A stretch of 64,000 nucleotides of DNA, taken from positions 182,553 through 246,552 of the forward strand of contig NKYR01000052.1 of the NCBI GenBank assembly GCA_003184365.1, given 5' to 3'. The notes beneath the pieces are model-generated. The model was given only the letters and a program-made list of their open reading frames with translations, had not been told where the DNA came from and did no database searches. Source of the stretch: Evernia prunastri (Eukaryota; Ascomycota; Lecanoromycetes; Lecanorales; Parmeliaceae). Positions 11,578-23,500 of this stretch are shown here, piece by piece. The position numbers were made by a program, and so were the translations under genes. Within the stretch, counting starts at the first letter, position 1. Every line of letters begins with the position of its first letter.

Positions 11578-13559
11578 CAGTGAACCTTGGCTATAACGAA
11601 TCGGGTTAGAACGAATACCTGGTTTTAACGAACACCCCGCATGGAATCGATTATTTTTGGTGTAAAATAACGAATACTTGTACACTACGAATTCGTTAGC
11701 AACCCCAGATATTTTTGGTGTAGTTCGTTACAGACAATGTCGTCGTCATCAGCAGAAAGCTCTGAAAGATCCTCATCGCCGGGCTTAGGATAGGCCGTCA
11801 GTGGTCTCAGAGCCTCCATCAGTTCTTCAAAGACCAAAAAACGTCGTCGTGCAGTCACAGACGTTGAACGGAAGGATCTACGAGTTCACAATGTTTTAGG
11901 ATCTAATAAACAACTACCTCGGAAGGCTCTACAAGAGTGGTTCTTTCAGAAATATCATCATTTGCTAGCAGAATCTATTATTTCGGAAAGTCTCCGCGAG
12001 AAGTTTCAGCGACTTGATATCGATTCTCTTCGTCTTGAAAGCAAAAAACAGCGCGTAGTCAATTGAACAGATATGGAGCTTGCTCTATTCGAATGACAGC
12101 AAAGAATAATGAAAAAGGAGATTACAATCACGGGCGATATTTTGAAGGGGATGGCAAAGGTCTTTTTCAACAAATTATCTCAGTATCGTGACGAATCAGA
12201 GTCTCGATTCTCGACAGGCTGGTTAGATGGCTTCAAGGCACGATATCGAATTAAGAAGTATACTCGATATGATGATGCTGGTGCAGTAGATCGGGTGGTT
12301 GTTGAAGTGGAACTCTCGGAGCTTCGTTAGGATCTTCAGATCTTTGATGTGGAAGATATCTTCAATATGGATGAAACAGGGCTGTTCTGGAAATTCAGTT
12401 CGGACGGTACTTTGGCAACTCAACAAACGATCGGTGGTAAGTCTGAAAAGGCTCGGATTACAGTTAACTTCTGCTGTAATGTGACTGGAAGTCGTAAGAT
12501 GCAACCGTGGTTTATTGAAAATGCTGAGAATCCTCGCTGTTTCGATCGTTTCGATGTTTATATTGAGAATTTCGTCATAATGTGGCGAAATAACAAGAAG
12601 GCATGAATGACGGGGGTTATTTTCAAGGAATATCTCAAGTGATTTGATCGACAAATGTATGGTCGGAAGGTAGTACTCTTGATTGACGGCTTTTCAGCTC
12701 ATCATTCGGGTCTGGATCTCTTTCTATATGATTATTCAGAAGGTTTATAGCACATCATTGTCCTCTTTCTTCTCGTCAATGTCATATTCATCTGTCAGCC
12801 TTTGGATCAGGGAATTATTCGTGCCTGAAAGGCTCACTATCGTAAAAGATGACTGACATATATATGTGTCGAGTACGAACAGGATAGAGATTCAATTAAA
12901 TCTCTGAATGTTTTATAGGTTATTCGCTGAAGTATTGTCGCATGAGAGGGCGATGTTACGTTCACAACAATACAGAACTGCTGGATGAAATCCCGTGTGC
13001 TGGGATCAAAATATGGCCCACAAACGGAACAAGCTGCACGGTACTCGGGCTGGACGGACGAAGTGGCCGAGGATATTCAATTGTATGATGATGTCCTGTC
13101 TCAAATGGATGCGAGAATCAAGTCTCTCGTCACTGCGGATCGTATCAAATCTGCCATGAACATCGCTCAGTTTCTGAACCCGGTAGAAGAGATCGTAGAT
13201 GACTTCGGCGACGATGTTATTGATGTAATCGTCGATATCTACGGTATAGGCGAGGAAAGAGTCTACGAGACTGACGAGGAGAATGTTTCGGAGCCTCGAA
13301 TTAAGAATCATGAGGTCTTACAGCTATTAAAACGACTACAGTTGTATGAGGAACAACAGGAGGACGGCGACGGTGTGCTTATTACACGTCTAAATCGATA
13401 TGAGAGAGAGATTCGAGCAAGGGGTACCTCTAAGCAACAGCAGGCTTCAATTGTAGGGTACCTTACATAGAAATTTGAGCAAATCGCTGCGTAACGAATA
13501 CCTGTTTTTAACGAATCCCCCTAGTGGAATATACAATTCGTTATAGCCAAGGTTCACTG
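11578..13559 (+). mobile_element. Complete Fot1/pogo-type DNA transposon (1,982 bp), transposase inactivated
   Basis: Perfect 24-bp terminal inverted repeats occupy 11578-11601 and 13536-13559 and begin CAGTGAACCTTGGC. They are flanked by TA on both sides (11576-11577 and 13560-13561), the target duplication of the Tc1/mariner superfamily. Inside lies a single transposase frame. Subterminal direct repeats (near 11608-11645 and 13492-13531, both with AACGAATACCTG then TTTTAACGAA) lie just inside each end. The element sits 239 bp upstream of the second EthD gene, within its likely promoter side. Confidence 0.95.
11737..13470 (+). pseudogene. Pogo/Tigger-like DDE transposase with 12 premature stops
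   Basis: One reading frame runs 578 codons from the ATG at 11737 to the TAG at 13468 without any frameshift. It is interrupted by 12 stops: TAG at 11791, 12328, 12748 and 12916, and TGA at 12064, 12094, 12604, 12640, 12826, 12850, 12928 and 12943. Recognisable parts, in order, are a CENP-B-type helix-turn-helix N-terminus, NMDETGLFWKF around the first catalytic Asp, VVLLIDGFSAHHSGL around the second, and CQPLDQGIIRA around the third. The stop positions correspond to Trp or Gln in related transposases (for example IR-W-SIVA-W-EGD), so each is explained by a single transition. The protein is non-functional as written. Confidence 0.9.
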
Positions 13560-13798
13560 TACTAAGATACATCTGTTGCCTTGCATGACTAGTGCCGTGA
13601 TAGCACATGGACCCTGGAGTACCTATCCAAGACGAGCTAAACCTTAGTAGTATATCCATCCGTACGTACTCGTAAACGAGGGGCAGGGCATAAAAAGCTG
13701 CTCCTACCCCACACACACTCTGCAATTCAATTCGCAAAGCGACCCAAACAGCCGGAAAAAAACGCACTTGAAAAAACAAACGCCATCGCCCTCGATCC

Positions 13799-14428
13799 AT
13801 GACAGACGAACAACCACCGCCCAAAAAGACTCCCGTCGCAAGGAAGGACCGGGTGCGGTTGACGATTCTCTTGTACCGGAAGCCCGGCATGAGCCGCAGC
13901 GAGTTCCAGCGATACTGGCGGGAAGAGCATTCGGAGATATTCAGTGGCATTGCCATCGTCAAGAAGAATCTGCTCAATTATGAACAAGTGCGTTGAAGTC
14001 TGCCTTGAAAACCGATCGATCGGTCCTGATCTTTGGCTTCCGCGATGGCTGACGTCTGATCCACCCGTCGTCTTCTGCAGATCCATGTCAATGACGAAGT
14101 GAGTACTTTTCCGCCGTATTTCCTTCCAGTTTTACCCCATCCCAGTACCGAAGCCCAAGGACCCGTTTCGGGAGACCAGGACCTCCTCATGCCTCGGCAA
14201 CAAAAGGGTCCTGACTCGGAAGAAGCAATGCTAATCCGGAGACCCCTCCCTAGGTTTTGGAACAAATGAAGCAAGTAGGCTTCCCAGCCTGTGATGCCGA
14301 TGGCGTGAGTTCACTTGATCCATGCCGCCCTCGCAGAGCATTTTCTGACCGTTCGCCAGATGGCCATCTTCGAGGCGCCTTCGTACGCAATGATATTCGC
14401 CTGCTTTCAAGACGAAGAATATGCGTGA
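13799..14428 (+). pseudogene. EthD-domain protein, copy 2, probably truncated or broken at the 3' end
   Basis: Exons 13799-13987, 14081-14098, 14254-14304 and 14360 onward align with copy 1: DRVRLTILLYRKPGMSRSEF, IVKKNLLNYEQ, then IHVNDE, GFPACDADG and MAIFEAPSYAMIF. After QDEEYA the frame meets TGA at 14426. An in-family continuation (VPEQTFLDQS) is present downstream at about 14490-14520, but no consensus splice joins it in phase. The straightforward reading is therefore a truncated protein or a pseudogene with a lesion between 14424 and 14490. Intron positions differ from copy 1: one intron was lost or gained after the Trp codon, and another follows HVNDE. The insertion of the pogo element 239 bp upstream may have altered expression. 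The ATG at 13799 matches the start context of copy 1. Confidence 0.6.
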
Positions 14429-14864
14429 GGTCCCCATCACCATAGTTGATAAACCAAGACTGACTGCTTCGTAGAAGGGTGTAAGTGCAAGTCCCGGAGC
14501 AAACCTTCCTTGATCAATCTCTTGGCTGTGGCCCGCGAGATGTCTCGCGAGAGGTTTCAACCCCCATACCTGTCTATAACCCGCGTATATTGCTTCAAAG
14601 AGCTATGCTGACACCCAGGCGTGCAGAGTCGTTCCAGATGAGGAGGTTCGTATTTTCACCGTCCAATCTTCTTTTGCTCAACCGATCCTTGATAGGTCAT
14701 CTGTTGGCAATGGTCACTGTGTAGACATGTCACAAACATTAAATTATTGGGAAAGTCATGCTGATTCTAGGTTCTTCCTTAGAAATTCTTGGACAGGCAC
14801 AGATGTGTTGCATTCCCAGCGGACTTGGTGCCGGTTCTGGACAATCCTACCTAACAGAATAATA
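14429..14864. other. Region between EthD copy 2 and erd1
   Basis: It contains residual EthD-like coding sequence near 14490-14520 and otherwise no recognisable gene. It is also the 3' flank of the convergent erd1 gene. Confidence 0.4.
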
Positions 14865-16597
14865 CTATTTCGAAAAGGTTGGGCTCATAGGGCTCTCCAA
14901 CATGTCTCCCAGCAATATATCTTCGGCTGGTGGACCGCGATTGGTGCGAACTGCTGTAGCATTAGCATTCGTGGCTGCTTCAGATAGCCCAATAATAAAT
15001 TTACCCCATTCCTGTGAAACTGTTAGTATAATTTGGTGCTACAAGTGGCTTGTGGGTCTACTCACCGTTTCCACTCTAAAGAAAATCCACAACCAGCCTG
15101 TTAATGGGTTAGTAGACCACACGTGTTGAATAGGGTCGCTTTACATACGCCGCAGGACCTCCAAGAATTCCAGAACGAAGATGGAACCTTCTAAACCATT
15201 GAAATGATCTAGATGCGGACTAAGCTTGAAACTCCATGTACACCGCAGCATGAGGTCTATTAAAATTGCGCCGTAATACATCTCGCTCGTGTGAAAATGA
15301 GTGTGTCTTCTGAGACCCCATGGGTGATCAGGGTTATTGCGCACAGAGGACGGAGCGAAGAGCGTGAGGTCCCAATCCTAGATGAAGCTGGTCAAAATAC
15401 GACTCGAGGGAGATTGTGGGCATAAGGATTTGGTACTTTGGCAACGTCCCAGTAGAAAGAGTAGAAGGAGTTTAGGAAGACGAAGAACAGCCTGTGAATC
15501 TGTCAACAGTAGTCTCATAGGATGTTAAGCACGTGATTTACCAAAGTCGAAAAAGGCCTGCTTCGCTCATTCCAATAGACTTTGGGTCGGTCCCACGCTG
15601 GAGTGCACTGAGAACGATGACGGGGAAAGCGCTGGAGTACTTCAAAGCGTTTGCTAAGTGTTGTCTGCATTATATTGTCAGCCCGGTCTTCGTAGAAGTT
15701 CAACAGAAATGATCTACGCACCCGCCCCAGCCTGTGCTTGGGTTGTTGTTAGGGTTGTTTCTGACCCTAAAGAATTCTATCAAACACTGCCTCAGCCGTA
15801 TCATGCTTGGAATGCTGATGATCAATGGCACCATGTAGGCTCCGCCGCAATTTCGATCTGGTTTGCCCGTCGAAGAAAGGCCGGGCGACAAAAACATGCA
15901 TCCAGACACGAACAAATCACCCAAAACTTTTGCGTACGATGTCAAGACATCGGCCAAAAGTATGTCCCCTTGTCGGTATCAGAATCTGAGGATAGCGGTT
16001 GGATGACAGATATGCGACTGCGATTCATACCGAACTTTCCATTCTCTGCTTCTGCAATTCCTCCAATGCTCACACGCTTCAAGGTTGAGAGAAATCGGTA
16101 TCGGCCTGTCCTTGAGAGGCGTTGAAAAGGCAGGAGGAAGAAGATGGCTAGCAGAAAGAGCAACGACTGAGGGAGGATATCCCAGGCGAGGACCAGAGAG
16201 GGTTGTCCATGTGTAATGACCCAGAAGAGCAGAATAGAAACGACCAGAGGCACGGTGACTGCAGCGGCAAGTCTGTAGGTTCTTCGATAGTGAGGATGGA
16301 TAGTGGAAGGACTTCGAGCGTGGTATTTCACGAGCGCTGCAGCATCCTAGGGATTCTTCTCAGCAAGATTGTTCGCTTTCAACCGTGATGTGGATCGCTC
16401 ACGATCTTGATGATAGACAGGTAATGCAGATTAACACCCCATGCCCAGACGCCTGTACATGATTTAGTCAATGGGCGTCCCAGGTCTTGAAAGAACGGGG
16501 CTTTACCAAGGACGACGATCACTGCGATTCTGTACGGCAATGGCAGAAACAAACTGAAGGCGTCAAGCTCAGACTCGACAGCGGGGTCTCCATCCAT
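14865..16597 (-). CDS. erd1: Erd1-like EXS-domain membrane protein
   Basis: Ten exons (16597-16507, 16452-16403, 16346-16031, 15968-15722, 15664-15542, 15491-15437, 15377-15149, 15097-15066, 15011-15005, 14950-14865) join in phase to 411 residues. The EXS family pattern is clear: a Trp-rich N-terminus (VWAWGVNLHYL), PLIISIPSMIRLRQCLIEF, GGQHLANALKYSSAFPVIVL, SFYWDVAKDWDLTLF and RRWLWIFFRVETEWVRTNRG. Several hydrophobic spans, for example residues 70-125, indicate a polytopic membrane protein. Yeast Erd1 acts in the Golgi, in retention of luminal ER proteins and phosphate recycling from glycosylation; that role is family knowledge. Exon 9 is only 7 nt (GAATGGG) between two 54-nt introns, and without it the conserved EWVR cannot be built. 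It is divergent from PEX10, with 235 bp between start codons. Confidence 0.9.
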
Positions 16598-16832
16598 GCT
16601 GTAAACATAATCAACCCAACATCCTCACATTCCATTGACAGAGAGAAAGTGTTGGCACGAGTCCCAAGAACATTTATTAAAGTACACCTGTAACATTTTG
16701 CGTAAAGTTTCCAGTGCCGCCTGAAGCCAAGTGGCCCGCGGCCTTAAAGAGGCAATGGATCTCGTGCCTCGGCAGCTCTGCGTCAACGGGATCCTTTCCC
16801 CAATGATTTCAAGCATTGAAAAGGGGCAAGCC
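16598..16832. promoter_or_regulatory. Shared divergent promoter of erd1 and PEX10
   Basis: Only 235 bp separate the two start codons, so both promoters and 5' leaders must overlap. No individual element was assigned. Confidence 0.5.
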
Positions 16833-18021
16833 ATGGCAGCCTCCCAGCCACCCAACGACCAGGTCCACGACAGCTCCAAACCCTCGATCGCAGAATACGC
16901 CTTCCCGTTCGCCGCCGCTCCGGACATCATACGCTCCAACCAGAAAGACACCTACTTCCAAGGCGTCCTCTCCGAGCAGTTCTCCGCCATCCTCCGCCGC
17001 CTGTACGGGACGCGTTTCTCCCACAAATACAGTGCCGAATCCCGCACCTTCGCCGAGCTGCTCTACCTGGGCCTCACGACGCTGATCGGCAACCGCAGCC
17101 TGGGCGAGGAGTATTGCGACATCCACCAGATCGAAAGCCAGTCCCGGCGGCTCCCCTCCATCGGGCGCCGCGCCGGCTACGTGCTCTCGGCCGTCCTCCT
17201 GCCCTACGTGCTCGGCAAGATCCTCCCCAGTCTCCGCGCCCGCGTACGTTTAAAGCTCGAGAAGAATCTCACCTGGGCACCGAAGTCCTCTCTACACCAT
17301 CGCCTCCAGCACTATCTCCTCGAGAACCTATCCGCCCTAACCTCCGTCTCGACCTCCCCCATCTACGTCGTCTCCCTCGCGGTCTTCTACTTCACAGGCG
17401 CCTACTACCACCTCAGCAAGCGGCTCTTCGGGCTGCGATACATTTTCTCCAAGCGTCTCGCGCCCTCCGAGCAGCGCGTGGGCTACGAAGTCCTCGGCGT
17501 GCTGCTCGTGCTTCAGATAGCCGTGCAGTCTTACCTGCACGTCCAGAACACCATCACAACCGCTCTACCGACAGAGGGGTCCAGTGCTTTCCTCGACGAT
17601 GGGGTGGAGATAGGGCTTCAGAGCCACCCAGGGACCCAGAAAGCCAACGACTCTCTGGAGCCTCCGGAATCGAAAGAGAAAGCAGACAGCAGCCGCAATC
17701 GCATCTCGGCCACAACCCACACGCCTCTTCCCCCGTCCTCCCTCCCGCGCTACGACCTCTCGGATCCGTCATGCCTCGCGTGGTTACAACCGAAGCAGCA
17801 AAGGAAGTGCACACTGTGCCTTGAACCGATGAAAGATCCGTCGTCTACGACTTGCGGACATACATTCTGCTTCACATGTATCTTAGACTGGCTGGGTGAG
17901 AAGCAAGAATGTCCTCTATGCAGGCAAAGGGTTCTGAGCCAACACGGTGGGTTTTTCAAAGGCGTTTGATTTCCTGATAAGCACTAACTAAATTGATCTA
18001 GTCTTGCCCTTGAGAGGTTAA
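16833..18021 (+). CDS. pex10: Peroxin-10, RING-type peroxisomal ubiquitin ligase subunit
   Basis: Two exons (16833-17946 and 18002-18021) give 377 residues. A C-terminal C3HC4 RING is visible at about residues 326-363 (CTLC, then CGHTFCFTCILDW, then CPLCRQ). The N-terminal half holds the Pex2/Pex10/Pex12 membrane domain with hydrophobic segments near 110-140 and 170-200. The 55-nt intron splits a Val codon, and the last exon adds VLPLRG, the usual end of fungal Pex10. With Pex2 and Pex12 it forms the ligase that ubiquitinates the import receptor Pex5. The ATG at 16833 fits the family length; in-frame ATGs further upstream (for example 16803) would add residues without family support. A Ser/Pro-rich linker lies between the membrane domain and the RING. 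Confidence 0.95.
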
Positions 18022-18299
18022 GTACGATGGAAGGGAAACAAGGTGTCTAGTACCTCTTCTTAGAGATCTTAGGGGAGGCTAGAAGGAAAGCATTGAAAGT
18101 TATTGGACCCTGTCCATCTATGAAGGTGGGGAATTCATCGTACTCTAGACGAGATTTGAGATGCGCCATACCACGCAAGTCAGTCATGAAGGCGAGTGGA
18201 AGTTGCAAGGCTGTCAACACAGAGAGGAACCGGAGCGCAAAAATGTGAGCAACTGGACGGAATCAGATCTTTGTTGGTCTCCAATCATCAATACGTGAC
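18022..18299. other. Convergent 3' flanks of PEX10 and the F-box-like gene
   Basis: These 278 bases contain no coding sequence I can support and serve as the two terminator regions. Confidence 0.4.
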
Positions 18300-18898
18300 T
18301 CAGACTGCAGCATCCATTAAGCGGGGTAATGCCCTAAGTTTGGTTGCTTGAGTCGGAGCGTGTCCACAGTACTTGAACAAGATGCGGGTAAGCTCCCGGC
18401 GGGAGTCCGTTCCGATGGACAGTAAAAAGCTATGGACTAAGGTCAAACTGTCGAAATGAAATTTGTTGTCGCCGAAGAACAGAGGTATCGTTTCACTAGC
18501 AGCTCCGGCGTCAGCAATCCTTCGGGGATGCTCGTACCGCAAAGGTCGGGCTCACTATTCTCGGCAACGTTTGGTCGCTAACACACCGTGCGGATGAAGA
18601 AGAGAAGAAGTCATCAAGCTCACCTGCGTATGAACTTGGAGAGTACCCAGAGGGACGAGCATCGAGTCATATCGAAGGGAGTGTCGTGGCTCGGTCCATG
18701 AATCCCACGTTCACGGTGGAGCTGTACGATTCTCTGCGCCCAGGTGCGACCTCCGTTGCAGCTTCGAATGACCCCGTCGAAAAGGGAAACCTTGTTGTAG
18801 ATCATCGTGCGCAATTCTGGAGGTAGCTCCATGAAGCGAAAGCGAAGGTGATCTTCCATGGCTGATGACGTAGTCGGTTCACGTGGATGGCGCGTCAT
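18300..18898 (-). CDS. Small F-box/2EXR-like hypothetical protein
   Basis: Two exons (18898-18624 and 18519-18300) give 164 residues. The N-terminal motif FRFMELPPELRTMIYNKV is the LPPELR-x-MIY opening shared by large fungal families of F-box-like and 2EXR proteins. The second exon has the partner motif IPLFFGDNKFHFDSLTLVHS, in which an F-x-G-x-N-x-F element normally follows about 60-80 residues later. The order and spacing therefore match the family and support the splice, although the acceptor (CGAAG) is not the only one possible. Function is unknown. These families are highly expanded in ascomycetes and often poorly conserved. Confidence 0.62.
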
Positions 18899-20563
18899 TC
18901 CTGAAAGCTTTCACCGAGCTACTCCAAGTCTTAAGTCTGTTGAATGGATGCAATCTAGAGATACCTAGGTCGAGTCGGAGATGCTGCTTCTCTTCCGATT
19001 TCGAATCCGTTAATATGCGTTACTATCCGATATGTATGTGAGAAGCTGTGGCAATACGATACGGTTAACACTTGACTTGATTCTTTAGAGCTACCTTATG
19101 GTCTAAGGTTTTTGGGTGGGTTCTCAAGGTTGTCAAGGAGGGAAAGAACGAATCAATCGCCTTGCGCGCAATGAGCTAATTGGAAAACCTGTTTATTTTC
19201 ACTCAACATTAGTGAGGTAGACTCGAGATCTTCACTAGCGACATACGCTTCAACTGGTTTTCGTGGTAGTACTTGTTCAGACTTCGAAAGCTCCACTGAC
19301 GGGAATGCAAAGACCTCAACTCGCCCAGACCCTCGACACAATGAAAATAGCTATCTATGTCTGTCATACATTCTTGTGGGCTCTTACGCCAACGACCCGA
19401 TTGTCTGTGGAAGACATAAGCAGAGGACGGAGAACGCAAACGGCGGTGGCAAGTAGTAGTACGAGAGAGTAGCCGGTTTAACACTCAGTCACTTCGAGTC
19501 CGAAGAATCGCCATGCGGCAGCGTTGTCCGTGATTCTTTTGACAAATGACATTAGGTGCACGGATGAATGTACGAGTACGACAGGCATGCAGAAGTGTCT
19601 TCTCTTCTTACGCAGCCCCAGAATCTCATCGGTTAACTATATTCCCTTGTCATTGGACATTTAATTATAGTAGCAGCGTCGATCAATGCATGCTGCCGTG
19701 ATACCAAAGAGGAGCCTCGCCGATTCTTCCCCCACTTTCGCGAAGCTGAGCTCAAATCTCGAGGGAAAAGGGCGGTGATGATTTCAAACCTAATGCGCGT
19801 TATAGGATTTGGTTTACAAAGTGATTTCTGCATGCAAAAATCAGGAGCTGCCGAGCTGGGACGATGGAAATGCACAAAGAGCGGGTCAGGCCAAGCGCGC
19901 GGCACCACGGCAAAGAAAGGGGTAAGGTACGTAAAGTACTTTTAGGGTAAACTAGCGGCGATTGTCAACTTCCGGCTTACTTACTCTACTGGCACAGCTT
20001 CCCCTCGAGCTTCGATTCATCTCCGGCCGAAAATACGGTCCCAGCCATGATTGTGGCACATTCATTAATTGGCAAATGACCTAACTGCTCACTCTCCTTC
20101 AAGCTCGGTAATTCTCTCCCAATGCATGCATGCATACTACTTTATCTCCCTTCTTCCAGGCGTATGACATTCATCAGCAACTTGAAAACCAAGAGGCTAG
20201 CCTCGGTATGGGGTGCAGATCCGGACAATGGCGCTGTCCTATCGGTACCGGCATGCAAGTCCACCTCTCGGGCTGCAGGTGGAGGCAACGCAGCTAACCT
20301 TCTTCAATGACCCTGTGCATCCCACTTCGTGTCTTCCGGTCTATCTCCTTTATTGCTATGTCATTCATTCAGATTTCTGCCTTCACTGCTGCAGTCGACA
20401 TACCATGGTATGGTGGTTTTTTATTTTTAGTTCACTTTCGTCAAGCGGTCACCTATCCAACTTGCTTGCTTCTCTTAGATTTTTATTTAAGACTCCTCGT
20501 TCATTGCCCCGAAAATAATCAAGGAATCATTTACCCTCGTTCTACAATCTTTTCCTCATCTCA
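18899..20563. other. Intergenic region, no gene recognised
   Basis: About 1.7 kb without a supported gene. Minus-strand frames at 19209-19484 and 19633-19908 lack family resemblance and splice partners. The right part includes the galactose oxidase promoter. Confidence 0.45.
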
Positions 20564-23500
20564 ATGGCGCCATTCAAGATGCTGCTGTGTCTGTTGGCAA
20601 TAGTCTCTCTTGCGCCAAGATACATCCATGCAACACCTTCTCCAGCAATCGCCCTCGATGAGGCAGCTGCTTCAATCCAGGCGGCAAGTGTTGCCAATGG
20701 GGGCCTGGTGACCGAAGGTATAACCACGCTAGACGGCTTGAGCCTCGACGCCATACCAGAAGGCCGATCGGCGGAGAGCCTAATTTCCACATCTCTCCCA
20801 AAGACCAATTGGACCGCTACAGCCGATAGTTTTCAACCCGGTTTCCCTCCTTCTAACGTACTGGACGACAATCTGAATACGTTTTGGCATACGACTTACA
20901 CGTCTGGGCTGCCTCCTTCTTCAATGAGCGGAGTAAGTAGCCTCCAGTTATGACCTGCGCTTACAGGAAAAACCGACCTTGCGGTTGCCAAGCGTGAAGG
21001 GCATAGAGGAATTAGATGCTAATGCCAGATGCCAGGCTCCCCTACCTCACAATCTGACCATCGACATGGGTCAAATCTATCTAATTAATAGCATTGCTTA
21101 TGTGCCACGCCAAGATGGTAACAGCAACGGCAACGTCGGGGAGCATCAGATATTACTGAGTGTTGACAACGGCACCTGGAGCTCACCAGTTGCCTTCGGC
21201 ACCTACCAAGACAGTAATAGCACGAAAACAACGATCTTCGAAGCCTTGAACGCAAGATACGTTCGACTCATCGCCATGACAGAGGCGGGAAACCGGGGGC
21301 CTTGGACTAGTTGTGCATCTTTCAATGTCTTTGAAACCAGTACGCCTCCTCCAGCGAAAGGCGAAGGAGAGTGGAGTCCTACCGTGAGCTGTCCTAATGT
21401 CTCCAGTTCAGCCCTCGCGATAATGACCACTAACCCTTATTCCAGATAGACTTCCCTCTTGTCCCAGTTTCTGCGGCAATCGACCATAATTCTGGAAACG
21501 TCCTTGTGTGGTCATCGTGGGGTGCCAGTTGGTTTGGTGGAAGCCTTGGCCACAATACACTTACTGCCACATACAATATGGCTACGGGAATAGTTTCCCA
21601 ACGGAACGTTTCAAATACAGATGTACAGCTTATTTCCTTGTCAGAATTCTTCTCGAAGTGCATCCCTTCCTGAGGCGCAAAACCTTCTCAGAAAATACTG
21701 CCTTCGGTTCGGCATCAGTACCAGTCCCCAGAACTGTCTTATAATCCCTTTCGCAACGTAATGGGGTATCACTGACTCCGAAATGTCCCATAGCACGACA
21801 TGTTTTGCGAAGGCCTCTCTCTAGACGCCAATGGTCGAGTCGTTGCTACGGGTGAGCGTAATATCTAGGCGTGTACGAGCTTGGATTTAACGATTGCAGG
21901 TGGTAATGATGCCGCTAAAACGAGCATATACGATCCAGAAACGAACGCCTGGACAGCAGAAGCACATATGAGGATTACTCGCGGCTACCAATCTGTGAGT
22001 CATATCTTCGAAACCGATGTTTCTTGATTCCTACTACGTTATGATCTGCAAGGACATGTCGCAGGAGTACAGCAATCACGGACACGTTTCATCGTCTGGA
22101 TTTGATACGGAAAGATATTTGCTGACTTTGAAACCATATAGATGGTCACACTCTCCAATGGCAACCTTTTTACGATCGGCGGGTCCTGGAGTGGTGGTGA
22201 GGGCGGCAAGAACGGTATGAAGTCTTGATCAAAGCGCTGCCATGCTGCCTGTGCTTACAAATGACCTAGGGGAGATTTACAACCCTTCAACGAACAATTG
22301 GACTCTAGTTCCTGGCGCACCTGTTGCTCCTATGTTGGTATGACTTCCGCTGCTTTGAATTTACCGTCACCAAGACGTCCTCGAGAGCCGCGCGAGACCT
22401 GCCAAAGCAACCCCCTAGCTTTCAGGGACATGTTTCGTTACAATGTTGTCATCTACAGATATATATGCTGACTAGAAAATTTCATCAGACCAACGATGCG
22501 GGGGGCTTATACCGTACCGATAACCATGTAGGGACATTTTTGTGACCCTTTCTTAGGAAGTGACCATGGCTGGGGCTTTAAGACGACACTCAGAAACAAA
22601 GCACCATTTTACGGCTGAAGCCCAGCTCGTGCCTCCGGCCTGTTGCCTTGAAGAAGCAGTGCTGACCATAAACGTTACAGGCGATGCTCTTTGCCTGGAA
22701 GAACGCAACGATTTTCCAGGCCGGACCGAGTAAAGCTATGAACTGGTATAGCACCAACGGAACGGGCAACCAGACAGCAGCGGGGGATCGTGTTGGGGAC
22801 GGCGACGCGATGTGCGGAAACGCGGTCATGTATGACGCCACAGCAGGAAAAATCCTGGTAACTGGAGGCTCGGTCGACTATGTATAATTGCCCCCTTAGA
22901 CGCGTAGAAACCCCTGCTCACATCCCCCACAGCAAGGCGCCAACGCGACAACAAACGCCCACATCATCACGATCGGCACCCCGATGACCCCCGCCACCGT
23001 CCAGCCCATCAGCCCAATGTCCTACCCCCGCATCTTCGCCAACGCCGTCGTCCTCCCCACGGGAGCGGTCTTCATCACCGGCGGCCAGGAATACGGCATC
23101 CCCTTCTCCGACAACGGCAGCCAGCTGCAGCCCGAACTGTGGGACCCCGCGTCCGCGACCTTCACCCCGGTCGCGCCCCAGGCCGTGCCGCGCAACTACC
23201 ACTCCGTCGGCATCCTCCTCCCGGATGCGACCGTGCTGTCCGCGGGCGGGGGCCTCTGCGGGTCCTGCGCGACGAACCACTACGACGGCCAGATCTACAG
23301 CCCGGGCTACCTCTTCGCGCCCAACGGCAGCCGCGCCGTCAGGCCCGTTATCGAAGCCGCGCCCGCGACGGTCCAAGTCGGGGGGACGTTGGTGGCCACG
23401 ACGGATGAGCCCGTTTCGGCGTGGGCGCTGTTGCGGCTTAGCGCTACGACGCGTATGGCCTCCCCCCTCCCTCCCCTTTTTTTCTGATCCAATCCAATCC

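Noticed and set aside
16755..16832. Upstream ATGs extending PEX10
   Set aside because: The extra residues lie in the 235-bp erd1/PEX10 spacer and have no family counterpart.
20933..20966. A 34-nt first intron in galactose oxidase
   Set aside because: It is too short for a fungal intron and adds residues without family support. The acceptor at 21035 gives a 103-nt intron and restores the conserved SGAPLPHNLTIDM join.
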